Below are positions 26,443 to 38,361 of a DNA stretch of 64,000 nt, piece after piece. The notes beneath the pieces were generated by a model, which searched no databases, was not told where the DNA came from, and saw only the letters and a list, made by a program, of their open reading frames with translations. This DNA comes from Ceratodon purpureus (Eukaryota > Streptophyta > Bryopsida > Pseudoditrichales > Ditrichaceae), in contig CM026432.1 in NCBI GenBank assembly GCA_014871385.1, positions 248,001 through 312,000 of the forward strand, read 5' to 3'. The translations under genes were made by a program, and so were the position numbers. Within the stretch, counting starts at the first letter, position 1, and every line of letters begins with the position of its first letter.

Positions 26443-27529
26443 GGCGGAGAGGAAACTGAAGAGCAAGGGGCGGAGTAGAAGAAGGGGAAACAGAGAGCCA
26501 GAAAGGAAAACAGCAAGGAGTCCATTTAAAGAGGGAAGGATGGCTGCCTGTGAGGTGAGGTGGATGGGGCAAAGCTGCGAGGCAGGCACGGACAAGACAG
26601 GGTAAAGATGGAAGGGACATCGAGGTGTGATGCAGTAGTGGAGTGAGCCTCAGCAGTGGGAAATCAGGCGACATCCACGCCCTCATGCATCATCCCGGCT
26701 CTCCTACCTGTCAAGTGTCACATGATTGGAGAAGTAGGGTTTGAACATCACTTCCCTGGCAGGTTTGGCAGAGCGCAGCATCCCGAGGGGACTGCAGATG
26801 GGGCTACTTCAGGGTTCCGGGAGGTCGAAATCGCTCTTCAGTCGAAGTTGGACAGCAGTGGGGATTGGCAGGAGTGCGTGAAGACGGCAACCAGGTGGAA
26901 TCCGAGTAGGGCCACGCGAGTAACGTTGGAGGCCTGCACAGAGCCACACCTGGGAGGAACAACCACGGCCATTAGAGAATTCAGCATGCTCCTACAACGG
27001 GAGGAAGTCCCAAAGTTCACATTCGGGCCTCAACTGTTTAGAAGGCCTTCAGCGAAGAGCACCACAGCATAGAAGAGAATGGATGTCTAGTAGGGAACAT
27101 ACGTAAGTTCACGAGGTAGAGGCCGGTGGAGAGCCGTTAAGGACGGGGCCACCTTGGACTCCACGGAAGACGGTGACGTAAGATGTCACACCAAGAGGAA
27201 CTGGATGACAGAGGGCTAGACTCTCAGGGTGGAGGTGATCATGTCTTGTCAGATGGGCAATAGAGCAAGCATCATGTCATAGCGCAGTACTGAGGAAGCA
27301 CCATGATGAAGTTCAGTTTGAGAAGTGACATACGACGGACTAGCCAGCATGAGTGGGGCAGTGGTCAGCGTCAGTGCTGGTTTTTCAGCACGCTGTGGAT
27401 GAAAATATGGGAGAGCACGTCTCCGTTCATCCGCGACGGATGAAATGAAATAGAGGACGAGCGACCAGAGTAGGATGAGGGGCCCGGTGGGGAAGGGGAC
27501 AGAGTGAGTTCAGGTGGCGTTAAGAGAGA

Positions 27530-28310
27530 GAAAATATAAAAAATGAATCAAAGAAGTAGGAGAAGTACAGGGACATGGAATTAGCCCCAGGGGTTTTAAA
27601 AATTCAAATAAAAGGGATACCAAAAGGATAAGGGAAAATAAAAGAAGAAGTACAGAAAGAGAATGGATGGAGCGTCTAAGGGGAAGGGATTACAGAAATG
27701 GAAATGAAACAATCAGCTTGTTTATAGGTATGGGTTTCCCAAATGCACCACGAACGAGTGAAGGGAAGTTAGAGGAGGGCAGAGTCACTGCGGAGGGAAT
27801 CCCCAAAGAAGGGGTTGGAGAGAAGAAAAAAAAGGACAAAAAAAAACAGACGGCAAGGAAACTGGATGGAAACAGAATGAAGGAGGGATAAAAACGCAAA
27901 TGCCGAGATGTAGGAGAAAAAAAAAAAAAAAGCAAAAGGAAGAAAGAGAAAATAGAGGAGAAGGAAACTAGTCCCGGGCGGAAGGGAAAAAAAGAAAAGA
28001 AATTAGAGCGAAATAAGAGGAAGAGAGAATGAAGGACGAGGGACCAAAAACCAAATGGCGACATGGAAAGAAAAAGGAAAAGTAAGAAACAAAAAGAAAA
28101 TAGGACATTGAAGACCGGGACATTAGACGCGGAGGAAGGAATCGAAATGGAAAATCCTCAAAAAAAGAGGGTAAAAGGAGGAAGACTGACTGAAAGGAAG
28201 GAGTGAGAAAAAACGAGATGGCGAGAGGGAAAGAGAAAAGAAAATTAAAAAAGAAAGAAACAGAGGGGATATCAATAGAATAAAGGAAAATAAAAAATAT
28301 AAATTGGCAT
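27530..28310. repeat. Polypurine tract of about 0.8 kb
   Basis: The plus strand is overwhelmingly A/G (GGAAAG, GAAAAA words). It lies just 3' of the two-B3 gene, whose transcript would be pyrimidine-rich here. Minus-strand frames of about 120-150 residues over it are Ser/Phe-rich low complexity, not genes. Confidence 0.7.
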
Positions 28311-28403
28311 GATAAATCCCAGGAGAATACACGAGGGGCATCGGGGAAGGAAGAGCCATTTAATATACAGAGCCTGAAATTGATCCTGTACAACGCGTAA
28401 TAT

Positions 28404-29296
28404 TCAAACATGAGTAACGTGGAAGACAAAGGTGTCTACCTGGGTAAACAGTAGCGAGTCCCCGGTGCAGACCTCGTTCTTCCTGCAGAAGTCGGACCAC
28501 CCACACCCCAGAAAGCAGACGGTTTGGTTCTTCCGGCGGAGAACCTCAGAGTGTACTGCGAGTCGAGCATGAGGCCCGTCTAGAACATACGTACGGTTGT
28601 CGAATTTGTCCACACCAATCGTGCGCCAGAACTTCACCGGAACGTCCTGTCAGAGAGAACGGGTGAGGCACCGAATCTGAAGACAAGAGGGGGGGTCGTC
28701 TGCAACATAAAATGCAGGAGCATGACGACGAAGATCGAGGGTACAAGCAAGGCAGGAGCCGAGGGGAAAGTATGGAGGGTGCAGTCTAAGTTACCATCTT
28801 CGTTGACTTGAATCCCGCCGTGTGCGTTCGTCGAAGGGTCTTCTGAAACGACAAACGCTCTGACTTGGGCTGTACGATGGTGACAGCGAGGCATGAGGTG
28901 TCGCCGGGCTCAAAAATGAGGAGAGTGCCGACTCGTATGTCCATGTCTTTTAGGAATCGACTCCACCCGGACCCGTACGTGGCGGGGGAGAAGGTGAGCC
29001 CGTCGACGTTCCAGAGCTGGAAGTTGATGGTCCACTCTGTGTTGTGGCTCATTGACGTAACAAGCGCACACTTCTGCTGTCCCGGGAAGCCTGTTCTCGC
29101 GCTGAATGCGGCAGGAATCTCCTGCGGGTTAACGCCACAAAGGTTAGGTAAATGTACTAACTCCTAGGAACATTAAATTGGAGCTGGACCTCGGGCAATG
29201 CCACGGGCTAAAGCCGTTGGGTCTGACAACAAAGTGGGGTTCACGTAGACGGGTGCAAGAGGAGGAATCCCCTGCCACGGAAATTGAGAGTGTAGT

Positions 29297-29336
<40 letters not shown>

Positions 29337-29622
29337 ATCAGAGTTAACTCAGTGAACAAGAACTCCGTCAATGGTGGGAGGCATGGAATCCAACCACCGA
29401 GAGAACACTTGGACGAAGCAAGAGGTGGATCCATCCAGGAAGGTAATGATGGACATGTATCACAATACAATGACGCACTCACTCAACGTTTAGGAGTCTA
29501 AAATTGCGCAAGCTCTCACTTACGAGGGAGGAGCGGCTGGTTGACGACGCAAATGCCATCGTGAAGAACGGCGCGCCAGCCTCCTTGAGGTCCATGACGA
29601 ACTCCGAAAATTCCTGAGCCAT
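28404..29622 (-). CDS. Protein with two B3 DNA-binding domains
   Basis: Inferred exons on the minus strand: 29622-29524, 29121-28795, 28646-28404 (33+109+81 codons, 222 aa). All introns are phase 0, with donors GTAAGT and GTAACT and acceptors CCCGCAG and CTGACAG. The ATG at 29622 is in GCCATGG context. Residues about 19-105 form one B3 domain: the FFTMAF strand, EIPAAF at the first junction, YGSGWSRFLKDMDI, then the VGTLLIFE strand. Residues about 115-222 form a second: DVPVKFW, CFLGCGWSDFCRKNEV, CTGDSLLF and a terminal FVFHV strand. B3 domains are plant DNA-binding folds; paired B3s recall the REM/reproductive class. It lies wholly inside the CACTA element, so it probably serves the element, perhaps by binding its subterminal repeats or countering silencing (inference). 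A host gene captured by the transposon is the alternative. Confidence 0.78.
29299..29335. repeat. Homopolymer tract of 37 G
   Basis: An uninterrupted plus-strand G run within intron 1 of the two-B3 gene (C run in the transcript). Its length may be inexact for sequencing reasons. Confidence 0.9.
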
Positions 29623-29839
29623 GGCGGACGAGATCAGGCCAAGAGAAGCAGAGGATGGCAGAGAAACAACTGGGTGCAACGCAAGGGCGTATGAGTTAGG
29701 TCTAGGGAGAGGAAGGCCAACAAAGCCGCGTTGAAGGAACAGTAAGTGGGGGTCAGTCTGCACTCTGCCTGTCATTGAGGATTGGTAGGGTTTAGGGCTC
29801 ATGATGGTCGTGGGGTGAATGCCGGCTGAGGTACTCATG

Positions 29840-31800
29840 CGGATACATGGGATGTCAGTTCAGAGAACCTAAAAGGCGATCGGAGATTAGACAGCTCGTT
29901 ATGATAAGGTGACCATCTTCAAGGGCCGTCTATTTGCGGGTACAGCGCTGCAGTGGGGAGCAATGAAAGGGGCACGGCAAGCAGGATTTCCCAGGAATGC
30001 TAAACCGCGCACCTTTCCTCGCCATGGAGACACTACAATGGCTTGCAAACAGAAAACGGCTGCGTCGCCTTGGCAAAGCCCCGGCATGTTCGCAAAAGGT
30101 GGCAGTTACAGGCCGCATACTCGGTGGAGAGAAAATCTGTGACCGGGCACGGCACACGCGTAATGCACTCCTCCCAGCTTCCGGGAGTGCGGGTGTTTCT
30201 CGAAGAAGGGTAGGGGAGCCGGAGACGGCCACTACCTGAGGGGGAGGTAACTCAGAGGGTGCCCATCGCAACGCCTGAGGGACCTAGAGGCAAGACGTCC
30301 GGGCGGCACCTCGCATGGCGCGGACGGCTAATTATGCAGGGAAGCATTGCAGACCTGGACTTCGACTGTAAAACCACAGGGAGGAGGGAGTCCGGGCATT
30401 GCTGCCATGGAAGTGAGACACACCTGGGGGTCCAGCAAAGAACGCGCCGACGCAGAGGTGCGACGTCCTTCGCGGTAGTGGGAGCCGACTCAAGGCCGTT
30501 GCGCAAAATACGAGGCAGAGCACTGGCGGGGGACGCTCGTTCTTGAGGAAGCGCGGCCATGGCCCCGGCGGGATTTTAGTCAGGCGGGTGCGTAGGGACC
30601 GTAAGAGGACGCTCAGAGATCCACGCGCACAGCGACTCTGACCCTGCGAGGAGGTGACAAATGTGAGAGGGGGTCAGGCGAATATAGAAGCAGATGCCAA
30701 CGACATCTCAGGAGGGGAAAATGAGAGAAGAGGCGCGGGAGGGGCGGGTGAAGCCGAAGAAGGTTTCGGGATTTGGAGGTTCGAGGTGGGGGGGAGGCTG
30801 AGGAGGAGGAAGGGGACGGAGCGTGCGGTGAAAGGGACATTCACATATGTAATGGTCAGGAAGGTCTCCTTACCGATACTGGAGCATCAACGGAGTAGTG
30901 CACGGATTATCGCGTGTCCTCCAAGAGTCCAACTGCCGATTCACTCTGCGAGGGCCTGGGATTCGCCGAGAGAGGATTTTGTGACGACAGCGCCGTGCAT
31001 GCGCAATTTAGGGTATACGCAAAGGGCTGTGAGAGGAAGACTTTGCTAACATCGGCGCATCGTCTATCAACATGAAGAGGAAACCCTACAATAGCGAAGA
31101 GGGAATGGAATGGGTCACACTCAGCGCGGGAGTTGGGCAGTGGGAGAGCCAAGAGACGGACGCTGCGTGGGAAGACGGAGGTGGCACTGGAGGAGGGCAC
31201 CTCCATGACAAGGAGCTGCCTTCCCGTTCTCGCATTCTTGGGAGATTGACCATGAGAGCGGACGGAGCGGAGTACTGTGTGCCTGCCACATGCCCTGCCA
31301 GTTATGGAAGTCGTCATTACACCCCTGTGACGTCCCCATGATTCGTTACCCACTTTCCAGAAGACGGGCTCGTCGGGCGCAACGTAGCACGTGCCTTAGC
31401 CATGCTGGCGATAAACTCATGGAGGGGCCCGCCGTATGTAGCCGAGCTAGTATGAAGACATACCTTGGGTGAAGAAGTTGTTCGCATGCGCGCGGGAGCG
31501 CGCTATGCGGCAGGGCAGGATTGTACACTGCTGTGCTGTAGGATGAATCCGTGGTTACTTGGGAGAGGAGAAGCCATGTCCGGACAAACAGCCGACACCA
31601 CAGAGGGGGGCCGGGGCAAACAAAACAGAGCACAGACAGACTTTGATTTCTGAAGGGAAATAGCCGGAAAGCACAGAATTGTTAAGTTCATGTTCATAAC
31701 GAGCGGATCCACGACGGATGCACATAAAAAACATACATGCGTCAAACGGGGGAGGTTCTCCTCCGCAGCCACATTGATCCTACCTTCGCTACAGCCCGGA
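29840..31800. other. CACTA internal region, nothing assigned
   Basis: GC-rich sequence with many overlapping short frames on both strands, none with convincing start, splice and composition together. It lies upstream of the two-B3 gene and downstream of the 33.0-kb minus-strand gene, so it probably contains promoter and untranslated sequence plus exons I cannot define. Confidence 0.35.
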
Positions 31801-31814
31801 AACTTGGATCCTAC

Positions 31815-33020
31815 CTACGTCCTACATCTACGTAGGTCCAGTACCGACTCTTGAGGACATGTCGCAGACCTCTGAATACTGTCATGCGGTTCTGGTCCAG
31901 ACACCGTGAGATCGAATGGCCGAACACGCGACAGAGATCGGAGTCGCGACGGGGTCGCCGAAGGGCGTGCACCCCGCACCCGGGCGGATTCAGGGGGTGG
32001 AAAAGAGGCTGACGGCGAGTACCTGTGGGGGTGATCGGGTCGGCGGCTCCGTCGCACCACACGATCCATTCGAGGGGGCAGGCTCCAACTTGGTAAGACG
32101 CGGCGCGGGACCCCGACCCCACACACGGACGCAACTGCTTCGTGGATGGGCAGAGGAACTGAAACTGGGGGCGGGGGGGCTGGGGGGCTGGTGACGAGCT
32201 CGGCAGGGGAGTTTGGGCGTCGTGTGCAAACGGACGCGTCCTTCACACTTCCTGCTGGGCCGATAAAGCGATCGGGAAGGCAAGTGTCTACCTCCATAGG
32301 GCTGTGCTCTGGGAGTACAGGGGGGGTTAGGATACACGATGGTGGCGTGCCGGTGATGGAGAGTACACAGGCTGCGGACTCCGCCGCTCCGGCTGCTGAG
32401 TTACTTCCACCTGACGCATTTGAGTCACGCAAAGCTGAATTCCGATATTCAGCCTCGAAGCTGGGAGGCATGCGATTCAGGAAGGGCTGAACCTGCAACT
32501 CCTCGAACAGTTCTAGCACGTAATCGTCGACCTCTACGACGTCGTCAGAGGAACCTGTAGGGGGTGAAGGTGCTCCCGATCGCGGTGGAGAGTGCGGTGT
32601 AATGTGCCCATTTACACACCCACCGTCAGCGGCACGTGCATCTGCGACCTGGACGACAAACAACCCCGTCTGAAGAACCTCCGGAATGACGGGGACAATG
32701 GCCGGAAAGGACCCTATCATGGTGGCGCACGGGGGGAGGGGTGTTGGTCGGGAGGAGACAGGATGCTACACCGCCACTGTCTTCGATTAGAAGGAGCAGT
32801 CCGCTATGGCTCTACGCGGCAACGTGCATAGTCGGGAACATCAATTGCAAGGGAGAGGAAGACTGGGAGGCGACCAGACGGATAGGGCGAAGCTCTTTCG
32901 GTGCCTGAAATTAGTAGAAGTAGCGCCATGAGAGACGATACTAGAGGGCCATGGGCACTCACCGTGCACTTCCGCACAGGGCCCCAGAAATTGTCCTTCA
33001 AGCCGCCAAGAGGAGGCCAT
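31815..33020 (-). CDS. Unassigned multi-exon gene inside the CACTA element (tentative)
   Basis: A first exon from ATG 33020 to 32963 (MASSWRLEGQF...) ends at a good donor, G|GTGAGT. A second exon starting at 32904 after TTTCAG continues the frame (GTERASPYPSGRLPVF...) to about 32804. Further down the same strand a 300-residue open frame (to 31815) contains an acidic region (DDVVEVDDYVLELFEEL), then Pro/Ser-rich text and an Arg-rich C-terminal third. How these pieces join is unclear. No domain is recognised. The architecture resembles the 26.4-kb ORF (short ordered N-terminus, acidic/Pro/Ser-rich continuation). Confidence 0.33.
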
Positions 33021-33029
33021 GAACGCGAT

Positions 33030-34000
33030 AAATGAAGGTCCCAGGCCGATTCTCACATGCGCACATTATGGAGAGAGGGGAAAATGCAAGCCAACAAGCG
33101 AACTGGTACCTTGGTTCTCATTGAAGGCACGGATGGTAGCGGACGAGGATGCTCTGACACAGAATTCACTCGCAAGCGTGATGGCCAGGCTTACCAGTGG
33201 CTAGACCAGTCATGCCCTCTCTCCGTTATCCATGACAGCGATCATCCCTGGGAATTCTGCACACACCGCCAGCAACGTCTACAGTTACTACTATGGAGAG
33301 GTGGCGGGGGGGCTGCTATGTGCACAAAGCCGCTGGTTCTCAGATTTAGGTGTAGAGTATGTCCCGTGCCATTGTCTCGGTTGGAAACTTTTTGTGAATT
33401 CATGTGCCATTGTCTCGGTTGGAAACTTTTTGTACGTGTTGTGTGAAGTTCGTACTTTTCATTCCCCTCTCTTATGTTCCAACCGCAAACTGCTTACTAT
33501 GTGCTTTCATCCTATTCCATAGGAGGAGTTTCTAGAGGCCTGGAAGCTCGCTTTCAACCGTGGCTACTAAGTCTGTGGTTAGAGAACAGCGTGCGAGCGC
33601 CACCGACATGCACGGGCGTCACTGTTCCTTAAGAATGAAGCTGCCTATTTGCAATGTACCTTTCAACGGAGTCAGAAGCCCATTACAATTGAAAATGCAA
33701 GTCCTTTGATTATAATAAAGAACGGTGAATACAAAGAGGTCAAAAGAGCGACCGAGAACTACTGTACGTTGGGAGACTAAGTCCATCGACACGTAGGCGT
33801 TCCGAGAAGGAAAACAGAGCCGCCGCAGAATTGAAGGGCACTAAAACGGGGGAGAGGGGGTGGGTGTGTTATGGTTAGAGGACGGGCCGCGACATAGCCA
33901 GATGTGGGATCTCATCCAGAAGGGCACTAGGATATCACTCTAGTAATTGACGGGGCCACTGTGGCACGGAGCAACGCTATTACCATAGATAACAGGGTCC
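33030..34000. other. CACTA internal spacer
   Basis: It lies between the divergently read 33.0-kb gene start and the 3' end of the TnpA-like gene. A near-exact duplication is visible at 33368-33438: two copies of GCCATTGTCTCGGTTGGAAA about 38 bp apart. No gene is supported. Confidence 0.4.
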
Positions 34001-34011
34001 TGGGAGGGTTG

Positions 34012-36852
34012 TCACTTCATCGGTTTCAAGAACCTCGTGTCCCAGATTACTTGGCCGTCCTCCACGAATTGTCCTTCAAGAGCGTCCTCGAGAACCTTCA
34101 GATGTGTCTGCTTTTTCGGGAAGAGGGGCCGTACGTTGGGAAAGAAGACCTGCTGCAAGTCCACGACCTGCATTGGGCTGTCGCAGGGGCCTCGCTTGCA
34201 CCTCGGAGATTTCCAGCTCGCTCCGCTTCGACCGGACCCGACCACCTTGTGCCCCATGTCTGGGTGGATGATCCAGACGTCCAAATTTGCCTTCACAGGG
34301 CCCTGCAGGACATACTAACACTGTGAGCCTCTCGAAGCCATCGGACATCCCAGAGACGCTCTTGATGGGGCAAGCATGCCTACCTCCTCCAACGCCCGCG
34401 GTTCTGATGTCTCCGGAGGTACCCTCTCCGCTCCAAACTTTGAATGGCGCTTTCGGCGAGGAGGTTTCGCCACATTTTTGGACTTCGCGCTCTTTGCTTG
34501 CACTTGCACCTTGCGTTTCACAGCGGAGAGGTCCGGGACTTCTGCGAGTGGAGGCACCACAGCAGCCGACTTCTGCGGACCTCGTACTTTCTTCGCAGCA
34601 CTGTGTTCGGCGCTGCGCCCCCGCCTCTTTTGACATTTGGCTTCGGTACCTGAGCGCCGCACTGGGGCAATTTAGCGACAATTATTGGCGAGGGAGGACT
34701 TGGAGGGGCAAAGATGAGCAGGTACTCTGATGCCAAGAGGATGTTAGCGCGCAGTCACTGACTAACGGAGAACGCACCTGCTGGAAGTGTAGGAACACGG
34801 CCCTTCCCGGAGACGTCGTCGTCGTCGCCGTCTCCGCTGTCGTCTTCGTCGTTGCTCTTCGGGTCCAAACTTCTCAGAACTTCCGTGTGCACGGGTGACA
34901 GGGGCATTGGCAGGGCAGGTGCCGTGCGTGCAGGCGCTGATGCCAACGTCATGGCTCTTGTTCTTGAATGCTGGATGACAGGAGCGGGGACAGGGGGGGC
35001 GACAGCGTGCTGCACTGGCAGCGTCTGAGGACCTTCGACCACGGCGGGCACATCGAATTGGGCGTTGCTACTGTCAGAGGCAGTTGTCGTGGGAGGGGCA
35101 TGATCAAGGGGGGGTACGAGTACAGTCGCGTCGGCCGAGGGCGGACCATTCTGCGAGGACTCTAGCGGCTTGCTCTTGTTGCACTGTGCAGGATTTTGTA
35201 CATGTTCGGCCATGAGGCCTTTCAGGCAGCCGAGGATCTCGCGGAGCTCCGATCGCACGTGCCGAACATCGTCAGTCTGCGAAACAAGCGTGCACCTCAC
35301 TTGGGAGACCGACAACTCCAGACCCACTATACGCTCTTGCAGGAGGTCCGTCGCGTCACCGCCTTCAGAGGAACGAGTTGAATTGCTCCAAATTGTGGGC
35401 TCCGGGGTGCCTAGTAGATGCTGCACAGTACCACGAGAGCAAACAATAGGGAGAGAAATGCATTTGTTAGTGAGGCATGCGGTAATTCCCGTCCGCAATT
35501 GCCGATAACACGGATGGAGGAACATGATACTGCGGAATTATCAGCGGATGGTACACGGGCCATGTCAAACCTGATCGGCGGGAATAGCGGGGTTGCTCTG
35601 CTGCTGCGTCCCTATTTCGAAGAAGTCTAGAGATTCACCTTGACCTGTCGCATTCAGCCAGTCCACGTCGTCCGAGAAAATAGACATGTCGGACTGGAGA
35701 GAAGGAAGGCCACCAATGGCAACAGCAACACACACAGGGTATTCGTAAGATTCTGAGAGCAACCAGGAGTGGGACCTACAAGAGTCTTCAAGAGAGTATG
35801 CCTACGATGGGCATTGGTGAGTCCGTAAGTTCCTTCAGCGAGGACACTAATGGATGGAGCGTGGCACACATACGGGATTAACTTCAATGGAGCGCACTGA
35901 GGGGAAAAACTCTGCCCCACGACTACCTGGAGGAGCTGGAATCTTGCCCCACGACTACCCTCAGGACCTTGCCCCTCGACTACCCTTAGGACCTGTTCCG
36001 TTCATGACTCACCTCAATGGCGCTCGGCGTCTGCGGTGAAGGATCGACTTGTCCGTGAGATTGGGTACTGCCCGCAGAGTGGGACCTCCTTCGTTGCTTC
36101 CGCGCCTTCTTCATCCTCTCGCTCTCAGCTTCTGCAGCGGGAGTGGACCAGTACTCCGCTAGAGCGGGGTAGCGATCCGGCGGGCACGATGGGTGCCTCG
36201 TCTTGTGCTCAATCCACCATTTCCGCCAGGTGTATCGGGCAACAGCAAGGGCATTTTGGAGGTAGTTCTGCACAAAATTAGGTTTCAGTGGGCGGCTAAA
36301 TGTGAACTGCTGGCTCAGGTCGTCCAAGATCCACTGCATAGCCACGGGAGGGTGCTTGCTGAATTCAATCACACTAACGTCGAGGACCTTCCCAGCTACC
36401 TGCCGTATCGCGCTGTGGAAGGCGAGCTTGTTGGCGACAATGTCCCCTCCTTCGTCTACGACAATCTCGACCAACTCGTCCCTTCTGCGTGCTCTCTGCA
36501 GTGCAGTACCTGCCTTGCGCTGAATTGATCTGCGCTCGAGATCCCTGCCCTTTTTGTTGGAGACGTTCTCTGCAGCGCCATATCCGGAAGAGCCATGCAC
36601 GGGTAGATCCTGGCTAGAGCTGCCTCCTTGTTGTTGTCCCGCGGGGTCCACAGTGTTCTGTGCGGACCATCCAGGACCCCCAGGTGGCACACCACCATGT
36701 TGGCGGGCCCACAACATCTGAGCCGGAGTAGGCGGCCAAGGCGTTGACGGTCCGGAAACGCCGTAAGGAGGCTGCGGCGCGTTCCATGGAGGCGCCCAGA
36801 ACTGCCCTGCCTGAGCGGAAGCTCTCGGCGGTGGAGCTTGAGAGAATTCCAT
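34012..36852 (-). CDS. TnpA-like CACTA protein (Transposase_24-type)
   Basis: Inferred exons on the minus strand: 36852-36013, 35693-35571, 35420-34778, 34649-34384, 34302-34012 (2163 nt, 720 aa, frame kept throughout). The first donor is GTGAGT; acceptors end CTCCAG, GTGCAG, CTCAG and CTGCAG. Residues 1-90 are Pro/Gly/Gln-rich. About 110-265 match the plant Transposase_24/TnpA-associated region: ARYTWRKWWIEHK, the YWSTP block, then basic RKQRRRSHSAGS. About 330-400 look coiled-coil (leucine-spaced, DLLQERIVGLELSVSQ). An acidic DEDDSGDGDDDD run and a Lys/Arg-rich segment follow. In Spm, TnpA binds subterminal repeats and assists the transposase. Here it is divergent from the TNP2 gene rather than part of one transcript with it. 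Confidence 0.75.
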
Positions 36853-36859
36853 GTCCTAC

Positions 36860-37810
36860 ACAAGAGAGGTATTCCTAGCTCAGTACGATGACGCGACCAA
36901 CTACCACGACTTCAGCTTAACGCGAGAATGAAATGCGGAGTGGGAAAACTAACAACTCCTGTGGGACGGAACTCGCAGCCCGTGGAACTACATACAGCAC
37001 TCGCTTAGCTGTATAGAACAGGCCCTTACGCTGATATTGCACGGCGTGGACGATGACTCCTCACTTGCGCACGGCTGAGAGCGCAGTAAGAAACTTGGAC
37101 ACAGGAAGGATACAGACTCCAAGTGCCTGCTCTCAGTACTCCATATCCCTCCAGCAGGGGTCCACTCCTGGACCCTGTCGGCGCCGAAGGACAAGCCGCC
37201 GTACATGAATGCGATCGGGGGCCGTGCGTGCATTAGATTGTACCTGGATTTTATGCTGCAAGGACAGATGCGGAAGATCAATCCTCGTTACGCACTTCCG
37301 GAATTGGAGATACTCATTACTACGGTATCTCGCCATGTAACTGATTTAGGTAATCAGCTCAACTCCCTCTGACAGTCTGAAAGGAGGTCGGCAGAGGATT
37401 ATGAAGTACTCAGCATTGGAAACAGCTGCTGCAACCCTTCTCACCTAGAAGTGCCTCTAACCTGAAGAAGGAGAAACACTGGAGGCAGTGCAGTGGCAAG
37501 GAGTACTTCCCGCCTACGACAGGGCCGGGTTCAAGGGTCCATCGTTTTCCAACGGAGATACCTGGCAGCCAATGGTGGATCGGGATCCAATTAACCACCT
37601 GGCACTGTTGGACAAGAGCACTACCGAGAACACCCTGAGTGCACTCGGCTCACACTCCACGAGAGAAGGAGCAGGTACCACACAAGAAAACAGAAGATGG
37701 CATGTACCATAGAAAACATACCTCGCTGCATCCAGTCCCCCAGTGTCGATCCTCCACTGCTTGGCCGTGTCAAAGACTGGAGGAATTAGCCACGGAGGTG
37801 CGGCAGTCCT
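36860..37810. other. Intergenic region between TnpA-like gene and Cys-rich ORF
   Basis: Upstream of the TnpA-like gene (minus) and of the Cys-rich ORF (plus), so a likely bidirectional promoter region. No clear TATA box or coding unit identified. Confidence 0.35.
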
Positions 37811-37818
37811 AGGTGAGT

Positions 37819-38361
37819 ATGTCGTCTGAAGGAGGCCCCTCGAATCCCCGTAACCAGCACGTACTCGTGGAAACGCTTCGCTTGGAGTGGATCCACAATA
37901 GAAAGGCAGTGTCTCCCTGGATGATGGAGTGTCTAGACGTTGAGCTCAAACGCAATATGTGGGGGGACCACGAGGCCTGCGGCTGTCGATGTAGGGAATG
38001 CTTCCAGTTGACCTGGTTGCGGGCACCTCAGTGCCAATGTCGGAGTGGCAGAGAGCGTCTTGAGAGAGAGCAAAGTGGTAGGCCACGAAGGCGACTCCCT
38101 AGGCGATGGTTGTCCCTCGTCGATAAAATTCGTTTCTACCGCCGCGCTTGCACCTGCCATCCTGCCGACAAGTATGTCGACGGGGCATGGTATTGCTACA
38201 ACTGTATTGACGAGAACACCTCCTCTGCCCCCACAACGCCAGCGCCTGAGTTCTCTACAAGCAACGACTCCTCTGCAGACTCGACCGCGGACTCGACCAC
38301 AGAAGTGGAAAGCAGTGACCCCTGTGAGGAGTCCTTGGCTTCCACAACCGGAACGCAGTGA
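37819..38361 (+). CDS. Cys-rich ORF of unknown function in the CACTA element
   Basis: ATG 37819 opens a 180-codon frame ending TGA. It has a Cys-dense core: CGCRCRECF near residue 55, PQCQCRSG near 71, ACTCHPADKY near 115 and YCYNCID near 132. This suggests a zinc-binding fold, somewhat like a PHD or RING-type arrangement but with no exact match to either spacing. A Ser/Thr/Asp-rich tail follows. It lies about 0.7 kb upstream of the transposase on the same strand. A minus-strand frame at 38642-38379 just downstream was considered but has no supporting signal. Confidence 0.45.
   Translation: MSSEGGPSNPRNQHVLVETLRLEWIHNRKAVSPWMMECLDVELKRNMWGDHEACGCRCRECFQLTWLRAPQCQCRSGRERLEREQSGRPRRRLPRRWLSLVDKIRFYRRACTCHPADKYVDGAWYCYNCIDENTSSAPTTPAPEFSTSNDSSADSTADSTTEVESSDPCEESLASTTGTQ

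Noticed and set aside
27690..28429. Ser/Phe-rich frames of about 120-150 residues on the minus strand
   Set aside because: Low-complexity translation of a polypurine tract.
33961..34326. 121-residue plus-strand frame
   Set aside because: It lies antisense to the last exon of the TnpA-like gene, whose frame has better composition and matching splice phases.
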